Below are positions 31,263 to 42,175 of a DNA stretch of 64,000 bases, piece after piece (the first letter of the stretch is position 1; every line of letters starts with the position of its first letter). Below the pieces are notes generated by a model. The model was given only the letters and a program-made list of their open reading frames with translations. It had not been told where the DNA came from and did not search any database. The position numbers and the translations under genes were made by a program. The stretch comes from Calendula officinalis (taxonomy: Eukaryota > Streptophyta > Magnoliopsida > Asterales > Asteraceae): assembly GCA_963853835.1 (NCBI GenBank), contig OY970820.1:15861373-15925372 (forward strand). The letters are read 5' to 3'.

Positions 31263-33822
31263 TTAGTTCTTTTTAGGAACCCATTTTTGAATGGGACCTT
31301 TGATAGGAGAAACAGGGGTAGACTTGATCTCTTTTGAAGAGGTCAGTATCACTTCATTAGAAACCTTGGAGGTTTTCTTGGGTGATACTGACTTTGTTTC
31401 TCTCCTTTTCTTTGGTACTGCGTACCTAAGATTTGAGAGATCAGTCCAGCATTCATCTCCTTTATGTCCAGTATGATGACATCGATAATATTTTCTAGGT
31501 CTGTTTCTGAACATATTTTTATAAGGAATTCTGGAAAATTGTTTGACTTTTGGTTGATCAGTATGAGTAAGTTTTGCAAACTTTTGACTTAATACTTTGA
31601 TCTGATCACCAATAGATTTTAAGATGTCATTTTTGTCATTTTTTAATGAAATTTTAATGTTGTGTTTGACTGGTTTTGAAGGAGATGATATTGGGGTCTT
31701 GTTTTTATTTTGCAAAGAAGTCGTTTTAATATTTGACTTCTTGTTTTTGTCACATGAAGATCCTGTTGAAGTTGTTTTCTTGTTATCATGTTTTAGAATG
31801 ACAACTTGAACAGGTTCTTTAGATTCTTGAGTACTTGACTTTTCTGTTCCTGCAGACTCAGTATTAGAGAAAGCATTTTGAGTTGTAGTGGTTTTATTTT
31901 CATTATATATCTCAAAAGTAGTTGTGTTAAATAAAACTTCAAATGGAGGAACAGTAGAAGTGTCATACTGCACAACTTCGAGGTCAGTATCAAAAATTTC
32001 TTTTTCAGGATATTCAATACTGAGCTCTTGTAGTTCAGTATAGCACTTAGAACAGATGGAAGGACCAATTGGTTTTTCAAAAATGATTTTATCCTCATCA
32101 TCTGATTCAGTTTGACATCCAACTTCACAAAAGGTTTTTGCTTTTACAAACTGAATAGGGTTCATATCAGAAAATTCTTCAAAAAAATCAACAAAATTAC
32201 TTCTATTTTTTAACTGAGGATCAACACCAAGTGCAGCCCTCACATTTTCTGGAAATTGTTGATTTAGACATTTGTTTAATTTAATAGATGCATTTCCCCA
32301 AGATTTACACTGGTTTTCAAATTTTTCTTTTTCTAATTTGTGTAAATGAGCTTTATCAGCTAATCTTTGGTTCATGTCTTGTACGTTTAAAAACTTTAGT
32401 TCTAAATCTTTAAATTTTGCTAATTTATCTAAATGTTCATTATTTACCCTTTCAAGTTCAAGAATTGTTAATTTTAAAGCTTTTTCTCTCTGTACTAATG
32501 TTTTAAGATCAACAATCATATACTCAAAAATCTTTTCTTTTTCATTCACTGAATAAGTTTGAAAGGAACTCACCTTGTACAACTGAGTGGAATCCCAATC
32601 AGTATGAACACTCATCCTCTCAGCTTCTTTGATATCCTTTTTAAAGGAACTCTTCAAATCATCTTCAGTGAAAGCCATAAAGGCTTTGTTTTCAACCTCT
32701 TCCTCATCATCACTGAGCTCTTCATCCATCCAAGCTTCAGAGTAAAGAGCTTGAAGAGGTGCTCCATTCCCTGCTGCATTCTTGCCCTTGCTCCAGTTCT
32801 TTAGTTTGGCATACTTGTCTCTATACCGTTTAGCTCGGTATGCAATCTTGTCATTCTGATCAGTTTCAGTTGACTTAGTATGAGAATTAGCAGCAATGTG
32901 CCCAGGCTTTCCACACCTATAGCAAAGACCAGATCTTGGGTCAGCATTGGAAGAGCTAACACCAAGCCTCTTCTTTTTCAACTGATCCAGCTTCATAGAC
33001 ATGAGAGCCATTTGAGTTTCAAGCTCTTCTGCCTCAGCATCAGCAAGATCAACTTCTGGTTCTTCAGGCTCAGTTACAGTATATGCATGTTGCACAACTA
33101 GAGCCATGCCAGTGGAAGACTTGTCAGTTTTCTTCCAGTTGATCAGTCTTGCAGCATTATTCTCCTCATGATTCAACATTAACCCATACAAAGTTTGGAG
33201 AGTGTATGACTCAATGTTGTTAGCAGCATTGACAGAATTTGTCATGTCAAGAAATTGTTGGGGAAGACTATCCAAGAACTTTTGAACAAGCTCTCCTTCC
33301 TCCTTCACAATGCCTACACTGATTAAATCATGGATAACAGTATTGAACCTGATATAGAGTAGTGATGTCTTCATTTGTACTTGAGAAGAAAGTTTCATAC
33401 TTCCTTCTCATGTTGCTCTTCCTCTGCAACTTCACCTTTGGTGTGCCCTCATAAGTGACTGATAGACTATCCCACATAGCCTTTGCTGTTGACAATTTCA
33501 TAATTGCATTAAGTATCTCTTTGGTAACAACATTACCAATCACTCCCTTTGCTTTGGAGTCTAGACTGAATAACTGACGGTCAGTATCAGTCCAGGTGTG
33601 TTTCAGTTTAGGAACTGTTCTTGTGCTCTCAGGAGCATCATCAGTAGCAGCAATGGGTTCCACTGTTTGTGGAATGATAGGACCATCATTAAGCACAGTG
33701 AGCATCTCATGATGAATAGATTCAAGATACCACTGAGCTTTAAGCTTCCATTGAAGAAAATCTTTTCCATCAAAGATGGGCACTCCCTTACCAGACATAA
33801 CAGGTGCAATGATTGTTGACAT
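31263..33822 (-). pseudogene. Element III gag
   Basis: Starts MSTIIAPVMSGKGVPIFDGK, 85 bases after the PBS. The DUF4219/UBN2 capsid shows FLQWKLKAQWYLESI and AMWDSLSVTYEGTPKVK. A one-base frameshift near 33340-33390 joins it to the long second frame (711 aa). That frame has a zinc knuckle CYRCGKPGHIAANS in which the last Cys is Ser, a long coiled coil (LKLTILELERVNNEHLDKL), and a basic C-terminus with a second knuckle-like CHHTGHKGDEC (about 31480). It ends GPIQKWVPKKN followed by TAA. Capsid protein forms the virus-like particle that packages element RNA. Confidence 0.85.
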
Positions 33823-33906
33823 TTTGGATTTTTGAGTGTTTGAGGGATAAGTATATGGAATGGCTGCCAGGGTAATAGATTGACTAAATAAGGATTAATT
33901 TAGTCT

Positions 33907-33918
33907 GCTCTGATACCA
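33907..33918 (-). other. Primer-binding site of element III
   Basis: The minus strand reads TGGTATCAGAGC (initiator tRNA-Met complement), two bases from the end of the 5' LTR. Confidence 0.9.
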
Positions 33919-33920
33919 GT

Positions 33921-34422
33921 TGTTAGGTCACAACAACCCTGAATTACTTATATAATTGATGTTATAATTATACTTAAGACAATTAAAGTGATAAACACAG
34001 TATTAGAGTCAAATGTGTAATTCCACTAAGTGTGGTATGCTGCGGAAAAGCAATACCACTTGATCAATTACAAAGATGTAATCGTGTAAAGTAAATTGGT
34101 GAGTACTCCTTTGCAAAATGATCTCTATTTATAATGTTATAGAGATCTTACATAATGGCAAAGGAGTAACCGAAGGACTAAACTAAGGAAATGACTAAAA
34201 TCAAGGGATTTGATCTTAGTCCGTTACAAAACTGACTGTAACTCAGTCCTTCTACTCAGTATTGGTTTTCCAATACTGAGTGCTGATACTGAGTGGCCAA
34301 TAGTGGCCAAACTCAGTATCACTCCTAAACTTAGCTAATTTAATCTACTATTTTATCTAAGCTAGTCTAGGTTGTTTTGTTATCCTTAGATTCACAAAGG
34401 GGTAAGGCTTTTTGCCTTAACA
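33921..34422 (-). repeat. 5' LTR of element III
   Basis: 502 bp, nearly identical to 23408-23908. The TSD ATCTC follows at 34423-34427. Confidence 0.92.
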
Positions 34423-34444
34423 ATCTCATTGAGATTAGTAGAAA

Positions 34445-34456
34445 GCTCTGATACCA
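34445..34456 (-). other. Primer-binding site of element II
   Basis: The minus strand reads TGGTATCAGAGC, one base after the element II 5' LTR. It marks this LTR as the 5' one and fixes the minus orientation. Element III inserted only about 18 bases further on. Confidence 0.9.
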
Positions 34457-34457
34457 C

Positions 34458-35175
34458 TGATGGAAAACCTTGTAGTATTCACATGGCGGAACTTGAATAC
34501 CACATTACTGGATCTCTACTAGTCAATGAGATCACGAGAACAAAGAGATGATGAACATTACCGTTAGATAGCTAAAGAAGTGATCCACCTCTACTGCACC
34601 ACCTGGACACGCTGCAAGACCGCGTTGTACCAACAAAGTAACACACGAACTCGTGTGTGTTTGTGCGTGTCGAACCCGAAACCAAAACACACCTTCGGGT
34701 GTGTTGTTCGTCGAACTCGAAGAAACCGAAACCCCTTAGGGTTGGTTTCGGTCGAAGGGAGAGGAGGGAGTATTAGGGTTTCACTTGTGATTAGTGAGTA
34801 ACCTCTAAGCCTTAGACATGCCCTCCTATTTATAGGTTTAGGCCTTGAACTTAGGCCCTTAGAGTTTAATTAGAAGTTTAATGAAACTTAAACTTCTTTT
34901 GTTACTTTTAACCCTTGGACTTATACTAGTTAATTAATAAACTATTAATTAACTGTCCGTTAAATAATTAACCTAATATCTAACCATCCTCACAAATAAT
35001 AATTAACTTATTATTATTTAGTCTCTTCTTAATAATTAACTTAACTAGTTAATTATTCCACACAACTTAGTTTATTCGGTTGTCCATTATTGGGTGTGTA
35101 GTGGTGTGACCCTTTAGTGTCTTATAACATTGGACACGGTGACACGTGTACTTATCTGTGCACATAAATCCTTCG
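34458..35175 (-). repeat. 5' LTR of element II
   Basis: 718 bp, partner of 14368-15085. Its plus-strand end is mutated (CTTCG instead of CTTCA). TSD TCAAC follows at 35176-35180. Confidence 0.9.
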
Positions 35176-35180
35176 TCAAC

Positions 35181-37214
35181 ATGCGTTGATCGAACAAGTC
35201 AGCAACCTTACAACTGCGGTATCTGATATGAAGGCTGAGATTGCAAAAACGTCCTCTGACTATCGCGCATAGATGAATGCTGGTTTCGATAGAATCAATG
35301 ACCAAATGCAAGCTTTTATTGGGCCCCTTCAAAACCTTGCATTTTTTATTCAACCGGTTCAGCAACCTGAGCCTGCACCCCAACTTGTCGAAATTGTGGA
35401 GGTACCTCCCCTAGTTCGCCAAAGGGAGATGGGCGTGCAGGTTGATCAGGGTGCTGATGTAGAAGTTATAAATTTTCAAGAAATGTTTCAAAGATTTTGG
35501 CCTAATAAAATACTACGAATTACTTATCCTCCCATGGAGGATCCTGTTGTCGAGCAAATTGCTTAGTTTCAACCAATTCAACAAACAACAGTTGAAGATC
35601 TTCTAAGAATCTCTGAGGCCAGAAGGCAAATTGTTCATGAAGATACAGAAGATGCTGAAGAAATAGAAATTGAAGACGTGGTAGTACCTGAGGAAATGGA
35701 AGCTGAAAAGAAATCTGAAAAGATCGAATCAGTTGAGATATCTGAAACTGATAATATAGTCATATCTGAAACCACAGTTGCAGTTGATCCTATTAGACCA
35801 AGATTAATCTCAAGAAATGTCATTTCACTTGGTGGAAATAGAGACCCTGCTCCAACAAGCCTCTTCTCAACAGAAAAGAACCCTTCTTTAGCTCCCGGTG
35901 ATAAAGGAAAGGGGATAAAGTATAAGCCTGAAAAGGATGAACAGAAAGATCGTCTGCGTGCAGCCCAAGCAGCAGGCCTCTCGCTTGAAGAATACAGGGT
36001 CGTACAAACGAATGAAAGAAATTTGTTTGGCACTGGTAGTAGCAACGATACAACTATTTTTGCTCCTAAACCTCCGGTCAGATCACCAAGAATCTCCATC
36101 TTACAACCTGACGTGATAAGCCCCGATTTAGCTGAGAAAAGAAGGACTCATAAGGCCTTCAGAATTCAAGAAGAAAAAGCAGAGGAGGCATCACGTTCAA
36201 AAACTCCTCGGCATGAGAAAGAAGGGATCTCAAAACTCAAAAGCCCTATAAATAAGCAACGTAATGGAAGTGCTAGAAAGGCTACCAAAATCCTCAAACG
36301 AACTCAAGCATATCAAGAATATATCTCTACATGTTCAAATGTCTTTGGAAAACTATATAAAGTACTATGGGATATCCTACGGAAGGCTGCTTTCATGGTA
36401 CACTGCCATAGGAAATATAGAAACACAAAGAGATGCTGAAACTATAGCCATAGAAGACAATGTCAAAGCCTCTGCTATCAATGCACAAAAGTTGTCTAAA
36501 AGAAGAATTGCTCAGCAGTTAGCTTAAAAGAAAAAGGAGGTTCTTGAATGGCTAAAAGTAAAAGAAACCAGGATTAGGAATGAACCGATCCTAAAGCTCA
36601 AAACTCGTCACTCCAAAGCTCAAGGTACTCGTGTGGAAGTAGTCAGATATCCCCCAGAAAAAGGGGATTATATACCCTTCAGCAAACTCAATCGGCTCAA
36701 CATAAGTGAACTCAAAGAAATTCTAGCACGACACAAATTCACTGAAACTGAAGCATCACAAAGAGTTTTAATAGAAATCCACAGACTCGTTGAAGAATAC
36801 AATGAAGTGAAAGAAAAATGCACCAAAAAGAGAGAATCAAATGCAACTGAAACTGATCTTCTACCGAGGAAAAGAGCCAAGAGAACCTCTGCAGCAAAGG
36901 AAATTCAAATGCTAATTGATAGAGGGGAACTGCCAAACTGCGAAGGAATAAATACTGCACTGCCTCCTCATGATGTTCAAATCAAAGGAAAATGTATTCA
37001 GCTACCAGAAGAAGGATTCTTCTTTAGAGGCGCTCATCAAGAAATTAGGTTCCAAAGAATAGCAGAGTTGAAAAGAGCAAATTTCAACCACTTGAAGTCA
37101 ATCAGGTTCACTCCTTCACTTGAAGCTATCAGACAATTGATCAAGGATCTCGTGAAAGAAAAAGAAAAGGATGTGAACGACTTAATTCCATTTGCCCCAA
37201 AGGAAGAAGAATGA
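35181..37214 (+). pseudogene. Element I accessory ORF, 3' part
   Basis: Continues in phase from 14367. Segments in order: HALIEQVSNLTTAVSDMK; TAG (about 35268); MNAGFDRINDQMQAFIGPLQ to TAG at 35564 (CAG would restore Gln); an acidic, lysine-rich part to about 36430 containing GDKGKGIKYKPEKDEQK and AAGLSLEEYR; a frameshift; then KYYGISYGRLLSWYTAIG, TAA at about 36525, and finally VEVVRYPPEKGDYIPFSKL to NDLIPFAPKEEE. The MNAGF...INDQMQ segment echoes MNEGFTQINNQLQ of the 5' part, so the protein contained related coiled-coil repeats. No known enzymatic motif is seen. The function of such accessory ORFs is unknown. Confidence 0.6.
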
Positions 37215-37549
37215 TGAAGAACAGTTACTCGTATTTCCTTTTATCTTGTAACTGGAATTCTATATGTATTTTTCTACTACTTTCTGATGCATGAATATCA
37301 TCAGTTAATGATGATGATTTTGACATACCTGAGTTTACTTGCTTGCTAGATACTTAGAAAAACTCAAAAAGAAAATATGAGTTATGAATTGCAGTGTGCT
37401 CAGATTCTATCAGATCACCATATATTGTACTGTTTTCTAGGTACGTCGAAGACCCTCTTAATTGTGAAAAATACTCAAGGTTAAATATAAAACCTTCACA
37501 TATTCAGCGGGAGTTGCCTAACTATTTGTCTACATCAAATAGGGGAGAT
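37215..37549 (+). other. 3' untranslated region and polypurine tract of element I
   Basis: Non-coding; ends AATAGGGGAGAT directly before the 3' LTR, the plus-strand primer of copia elements. Confidence 0.7.
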
Positions 37550-38531
37550 TGTTGGGTCGCTAAAAAGCATCCCCCACTGAAGAGATTTAATGAAGATAAA
37601 AAGGCAAATAGTTATAATACAATCTAAGGATTAGTTCCTCAGATTGTGGGTAATTGAATCTGATCAGTTCAGATTTCAGTTACCCAGTTACACTATCTGA
37701 AACAACGGTCAATTCCCCGTGCGGAATCAGATACTGGTTAACAGATCAGATAGTGTAACAGGTTCAGCGTAATGGACAAAACGCTGAACCATTGAACAGA
37801 TACTTCTCTAAGCAAAACTCTTAGTGAAGGTCGCTGAAGCTGAAGGCCATCTGAAGAAGCATGAGTATCCGAAAACTCATGGCTGCCAAAAGTGTACATA
37901 GGCCCAAAGTTTCAACGTCACAAAAAGACACAAGTAAATTACAAGTTTGTGCATCGCTAATTATGAGAATATCTTGTAAATGTTCTAGAAGATATCGGCG
38001 ATCACAAGACGACAGAAAGTACTGTCAGAATTCCGTTAGTTGTACTCGTCCCATGAAATATCCTCTGCACCAACGAAATTCTCACACGTGGAATCAATCG
38101 ATCATTCCTTTGGCTCTACGTTTCCCAATGATATAAATTGAGGACTTAGGCGATCGATTTCTGTGTGCACCCAACAAGCTTACACGGTGCTGAAATTACT
38201 CCAGAACTTTATTCCCTTGAGCAGAGTGTAAACCACTAGTTAACTCTAGTTATCTGATTCGAGAATTGAATATGTATAACGAAAGTGTCTGGTCTTGTGC
38301 TTGATCATTTGTTGATCATAAACTTGTCTTAGATAATATCTGTTGTTGTCTATCACATGCAAGTAGTTTAGTTAGGATTTATTCTTAGCTATTACGCAAA
38401 CTGCTTGCATCTTTATTGTATCATTATTGATTAATAAAGAAAAATTTAAAAAGTGTTGAGTGTCTCCATAAAATTTAAATTGATCAGTGAAAGCATAAAA
38501 GTGTTGTATTTCACTTATTACAGGACTAACA
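37550..38531 (+). repeat. 3' LTR of element I
   Basis: 982 bp, TGTTGGG...ACTAACA, partner of 8964-9955. Confidence 0.9.
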
Positions 38532-38536
38532 AACAC

Positions 38537-38640
38537 ACTTCTTATAACTTTTCATGGCGGGGTCGTAGCTCACAAATAAACTATTTTCTTGTGCAACAAA
38601 AAGATATTGGAGTTTGTAGAAACTAGAGACAGATTCAATA
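38537..38640 (+). pseudogene. LINE endonuclease fragment, right half
   Basis: Joined to 8963, the frame continues TLLITFHGG and, after a one-base shift, GRSSQINYFLVQQKDIGVCRN. This matches the end of the LINE endonuclease domain (the usual STQIDYFLVR region). A stop follows. It confirms that element I inserted in an already inactive or later decayed LINE. Confidence 0.7.
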
Positions 38641-40650
38641 AAATATAAAAATCTAAGCATTCAGTTGCTTAGATTCAATAAAATCTAAGCATTCAGTTGC
38701 TTATTTTTATTTTTTGTAACCTAGGTTTTAACTAGTTTTGTAAACCGACTAATACTAAGGCAATCACCCGTTTTGCGGATGGTCTGAACTCGGCAAGGGT
38801 GGACCTACAAGACCACAAGGGGTTTTTCCCCTCCTAACATGATTAAACCTAGGACTTTCTGAGAATTTCATCGTTATAAAGACTATATTTAACCACTAAA
38901 TCATCATCATTAGAGTTTTAAGTTACTTAATCTTTATCCCCGTGAAATTCAAACAGTCCAAAACCAATGCCATGCTATCAGATTACCCGTTTTAGGTTAC
39001 ATGATGCTATGTACCAAGATTTAATAAAAACAAAAGACATATTTATATGCTATTTCTGTTAATGTACTTATTGTTTTTTAATATTCGTAACATTGTATCT
39101 ATTAAATATGGGTAATGATTTATATCCATCACGTACCTTTCATATCATTCAAACAAGTCAATTAACATGGATTATTGATTTGAAATGAGGCTAAAACAAT
39201 CTAACAACTTGATATAAAACATTAAAACATATAAATCACTTGCTTATGACGTAGAGCTAAGTTTGTAAGATATGATAGAGACTTGAAACATAATAGATAA
39301 GTTAGAGTAAGTATTCCTAGCCTCTAAGGAGCTCGATGCAGAAACATAAATTTTTACTCACTCAACAACTCAGTGCCTTTAATACGTCTAAAAACACAGT
39401 TTATATTGTTGGATTAGCCAACTTAGATCATAATATACGTCAAGTCTTACGCTTAAGCTTTGGATCATGACTTGATGACATAGTCAACCCTTAAGCCTTG
39501 TGGGGAGCCATGGTGAGCTAAAACGAACTTTTTAAACCCATTACTTTTATACATCAATCGGTTACATGTGAATTATCTAGTGATGGCCTGATGGTATGTG
39601 TTCCCAAAGGACTTCATGTTCGGTCTTTCATCATGTAAAAGATTTATCACATAGTCAAAGGAAGATTCGAAAATGACAACGACAACAGTTGAATCATGTA
39701 TATTACAAATAAAATTCGGACACCTTAGTTCAGTCTTTATAATAAGAATACACTTTTAAAAAAAATCCGGTTAAATGTGAGTTAAAATAAATTAACAAAG
39801 TATAAAAATGGAAAGACGTAGACGAGTTACCAACCAGAACAACACAACGAAGCAAATTAGGTCTTAGTCAACCACCCACACGCTGGAATCCCTTTGTCAC
39901 TATGTGTGACCGACGCTCAGCTAATTAATAACCATACCCACACGTAACAATACTTTTGTATTTCTCGCAACTAATGACCTTTTAATTTTTTTATAAATTT
40001 ATTTCCTATTTTATTGACAAAATAATGATAGATTTAATCTATTAGTGGTCATGAGTTCAAATCATGTCATGATAATTGGTCATGAGTTCAAATCATGTTA
40101 TGATAAAAATAATGATAGATTTAATCATCATTATTATTATTTTTTAATTTCTATTATCCACATGCATGATTTTCAAAGTCCAATTGTGTCATTGATCATT
40201 TGGTAGCTCGTAATCAATCAAAACAAAATTATTGAAGTGTCATTGTCTATATTGTCTATAATCAGTTTAGAGCGATCCATCGAACTTATTTCTAATTAGC
40301 TTTCACTTATGATGGCTACGTATGAGCTACAAATCACATTCGTATCTTTAGGTTGGATCATTTCATTTTTGCGTAAAATAATTTCTCTTGAATCAAAGAA
40401 TATATTTAGGATGAAGAAGAACGACGGGGAAAAGTAAATAAAAAAAGAGTAATTTGTGGGAAAAGATTATGGTGTCAACATTTTATGGTTAAATGAGATT
40501 GTGAACGGACAATTATTAGCAAAGCCAAAAGAATTACATATTGAAGTCGTGTATTGACAAATTTCAAGTATAGTCATTTAGGTTTGGTCAAATTACAATC
40601 AATATTGACAAATTTTGTCAGTAGGTCGAGATCTTACTATTTGTGTCTAA
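38641..40650. other. Intergenic DNA with a possible SINE remnant
   Basis: A 30-bp tandem repeat (aatctaagcattcagttgctt) lies at about 38650-38705. Between about 38745 and 38900 the minus strand shows weak A-box (tagtggttaaa) and B-box (aggtttaatc) matches and gene-free sequence typical of a SINE, but no clear TSD. A short tandem repeat (tcatgagttcaaatcatg) lies at about 40050-40100. No gene is seen. Confidence 0.35.
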
Positions 40651-40652
40651 TT

Positions 40653-40820
40653 TATATTGCTACTTGTTAAGTAATGTCTCACATTGGACAAATATCAAAC
40701 ATGTAATGTGCTTATAAGTGTCCTGAGCTACTCGCTACAAGATTACATGTGTAATATACTCTTACCCCATATCATCCCTTGATTTTGACATTTGTCTTAA
40801 TCAAATGAGTAGCAATATAG
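40653..40820. repeat. Solo LTR-like relative of the TRIM, bounded by 12-bp inverted repeats
   Basis: The interior (from TGTTAAGTAATGTCTCACAT through AATGTGCTTATAAG and CTACTCGCTACAA) matches the 112-bp TRIM LTRs at 63330 and 63557 with many changes. It is bracketed by TATATTGCTACT at 40653-40664 and its inverse AGTAGCAATATA at 40809-40820. The inverted bracket is not explained by LTR biology. Confidence 0.45.
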
Positions 40821-40869
40821 ATAGTACCACTAGTACAGAAAATGTCTGAAGGTGCAGGTAAATACGTAA

Positions 40870-41845
40870 GAAGCTGCGGTTTTCAAACCGCACCAAATAA
40901 GTGCGCATTATCAAGTAAAAGACCCGCCCTATTAAACACACCGCCCTATTAAACACACCACCCTATAAAAAAGAACACCGCCCTATTAAACACATCGCCC
41001 CATAAAAAGGAACACCGCCCTATTAATAAATCGCACCCTACTATATTCACCGCCCTTTTTATAAAACGCACTCTAACCTTTTCACCGCCCTATTAATATA
41101 TCGCACCCTAATATATACACCGCTCTATTAGACCGGTGCCAATGGTGACGCAAACTGATGCCGTCAGTTTCTGCCAACTCAGCGCCACGTCAGCATACAA
41201 ACTAACTAACACTAAACTGACGTACTCATGCCAACAGCACTCCGTCACTTCACCAAATTTGGGCCCCACCACTTACTTTTCTTTTTCTAATAAAAATATA
41301 TAAACTAATTAAAACATATAACTAATAAGTTGGGGGAATTTTGAAATAGCTCCCACACGTCGTTGGATACCGATGATTGACGTCTTTTGGACATTTTTGA
41401 AGAGTTTGGGAGGAGGTATGATTTTTTTTAGAGAGAAATAAGTTGATTGTGGTGTAAAAAATAGAAGAAATGAGTGGGTATTTATAGATGTAAATGAGGG
41501 GGAATTTTGTTTGAATTTTTTTGAATTTTATTGAATTTTTTCGGATTTTTTTGAATTTATTACCGTTTTTTAATTTATTAATATATAATTTGAATTTATT
41601 ACCGTTTAAAAAAAAAGAAATTTTTTCATTGGCTGGAAGGTACGGCGGGACCCACCAACCACGCTCCACTTCTGTTCTCTCTCTCGCCAGTTAAGCGACC
41701 GGCGGCCCAACCGGCGGACCGTGCGGCCAACCGATCTCCCGTGGCACCGGTCTTAGTATATCTCACCCTAGTGTTTCCACCGCCCTATTTATATATCGCA
41801 CAAATATTATAGAACCGCTCTATTCCATTTCAATATTAATAAAAA
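40870..41845. repeat. Left subterminal repeat array of the CACTA element
   Basis: At least twelve copies of C-rich units such as CACCGCCCTATTAA and TCGCACCCTA, interrupted by the MITE at 41131-41752. In En/Spm such repeats bind the TNPA protein; that role here is inferred by analogy. Confidence 0.75.
41131..41752. mobile_element. PIF/Harbinger-like MITE inside the CACTA subterminal region
   Basis: The left end is GACCGGTGCCAATGG and the reverse complement of the right end GACCGGTGCCACGGG. A 3-bp TSD TTA lies at 41128-41130 and 41753-41755, typical of PIF/Harbinger (Tourist) elements. 622 bp, no transposase. The 115-aa minus frame inside is not supported. Confidence 0.7.
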
Positions 41846-41867
41846 AAATATATCTGTATCTATATAA

Positions 41868-42026
<159 letters not shown>

Positions 42027-42175
42027 CAACACAATATACCCAAAAACTGGTATAAAACTGGAATAAAACTGTTTTGTTTGTGAGAGTCATCTTTGACATT
42101 CTCACTGTATAAAAGTAGCCCAAACAATTTACAGCCAAAACTTTACAAAGTGTTCGAGTTAATTTGCAATTCAAA

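Noticed and set aside
41322..41669. 115-aa minus frame
   Set aside because: Wholly inside the PIF/Harbinger-like MITE; Lys/Asn-rich from AT-rich DNA.
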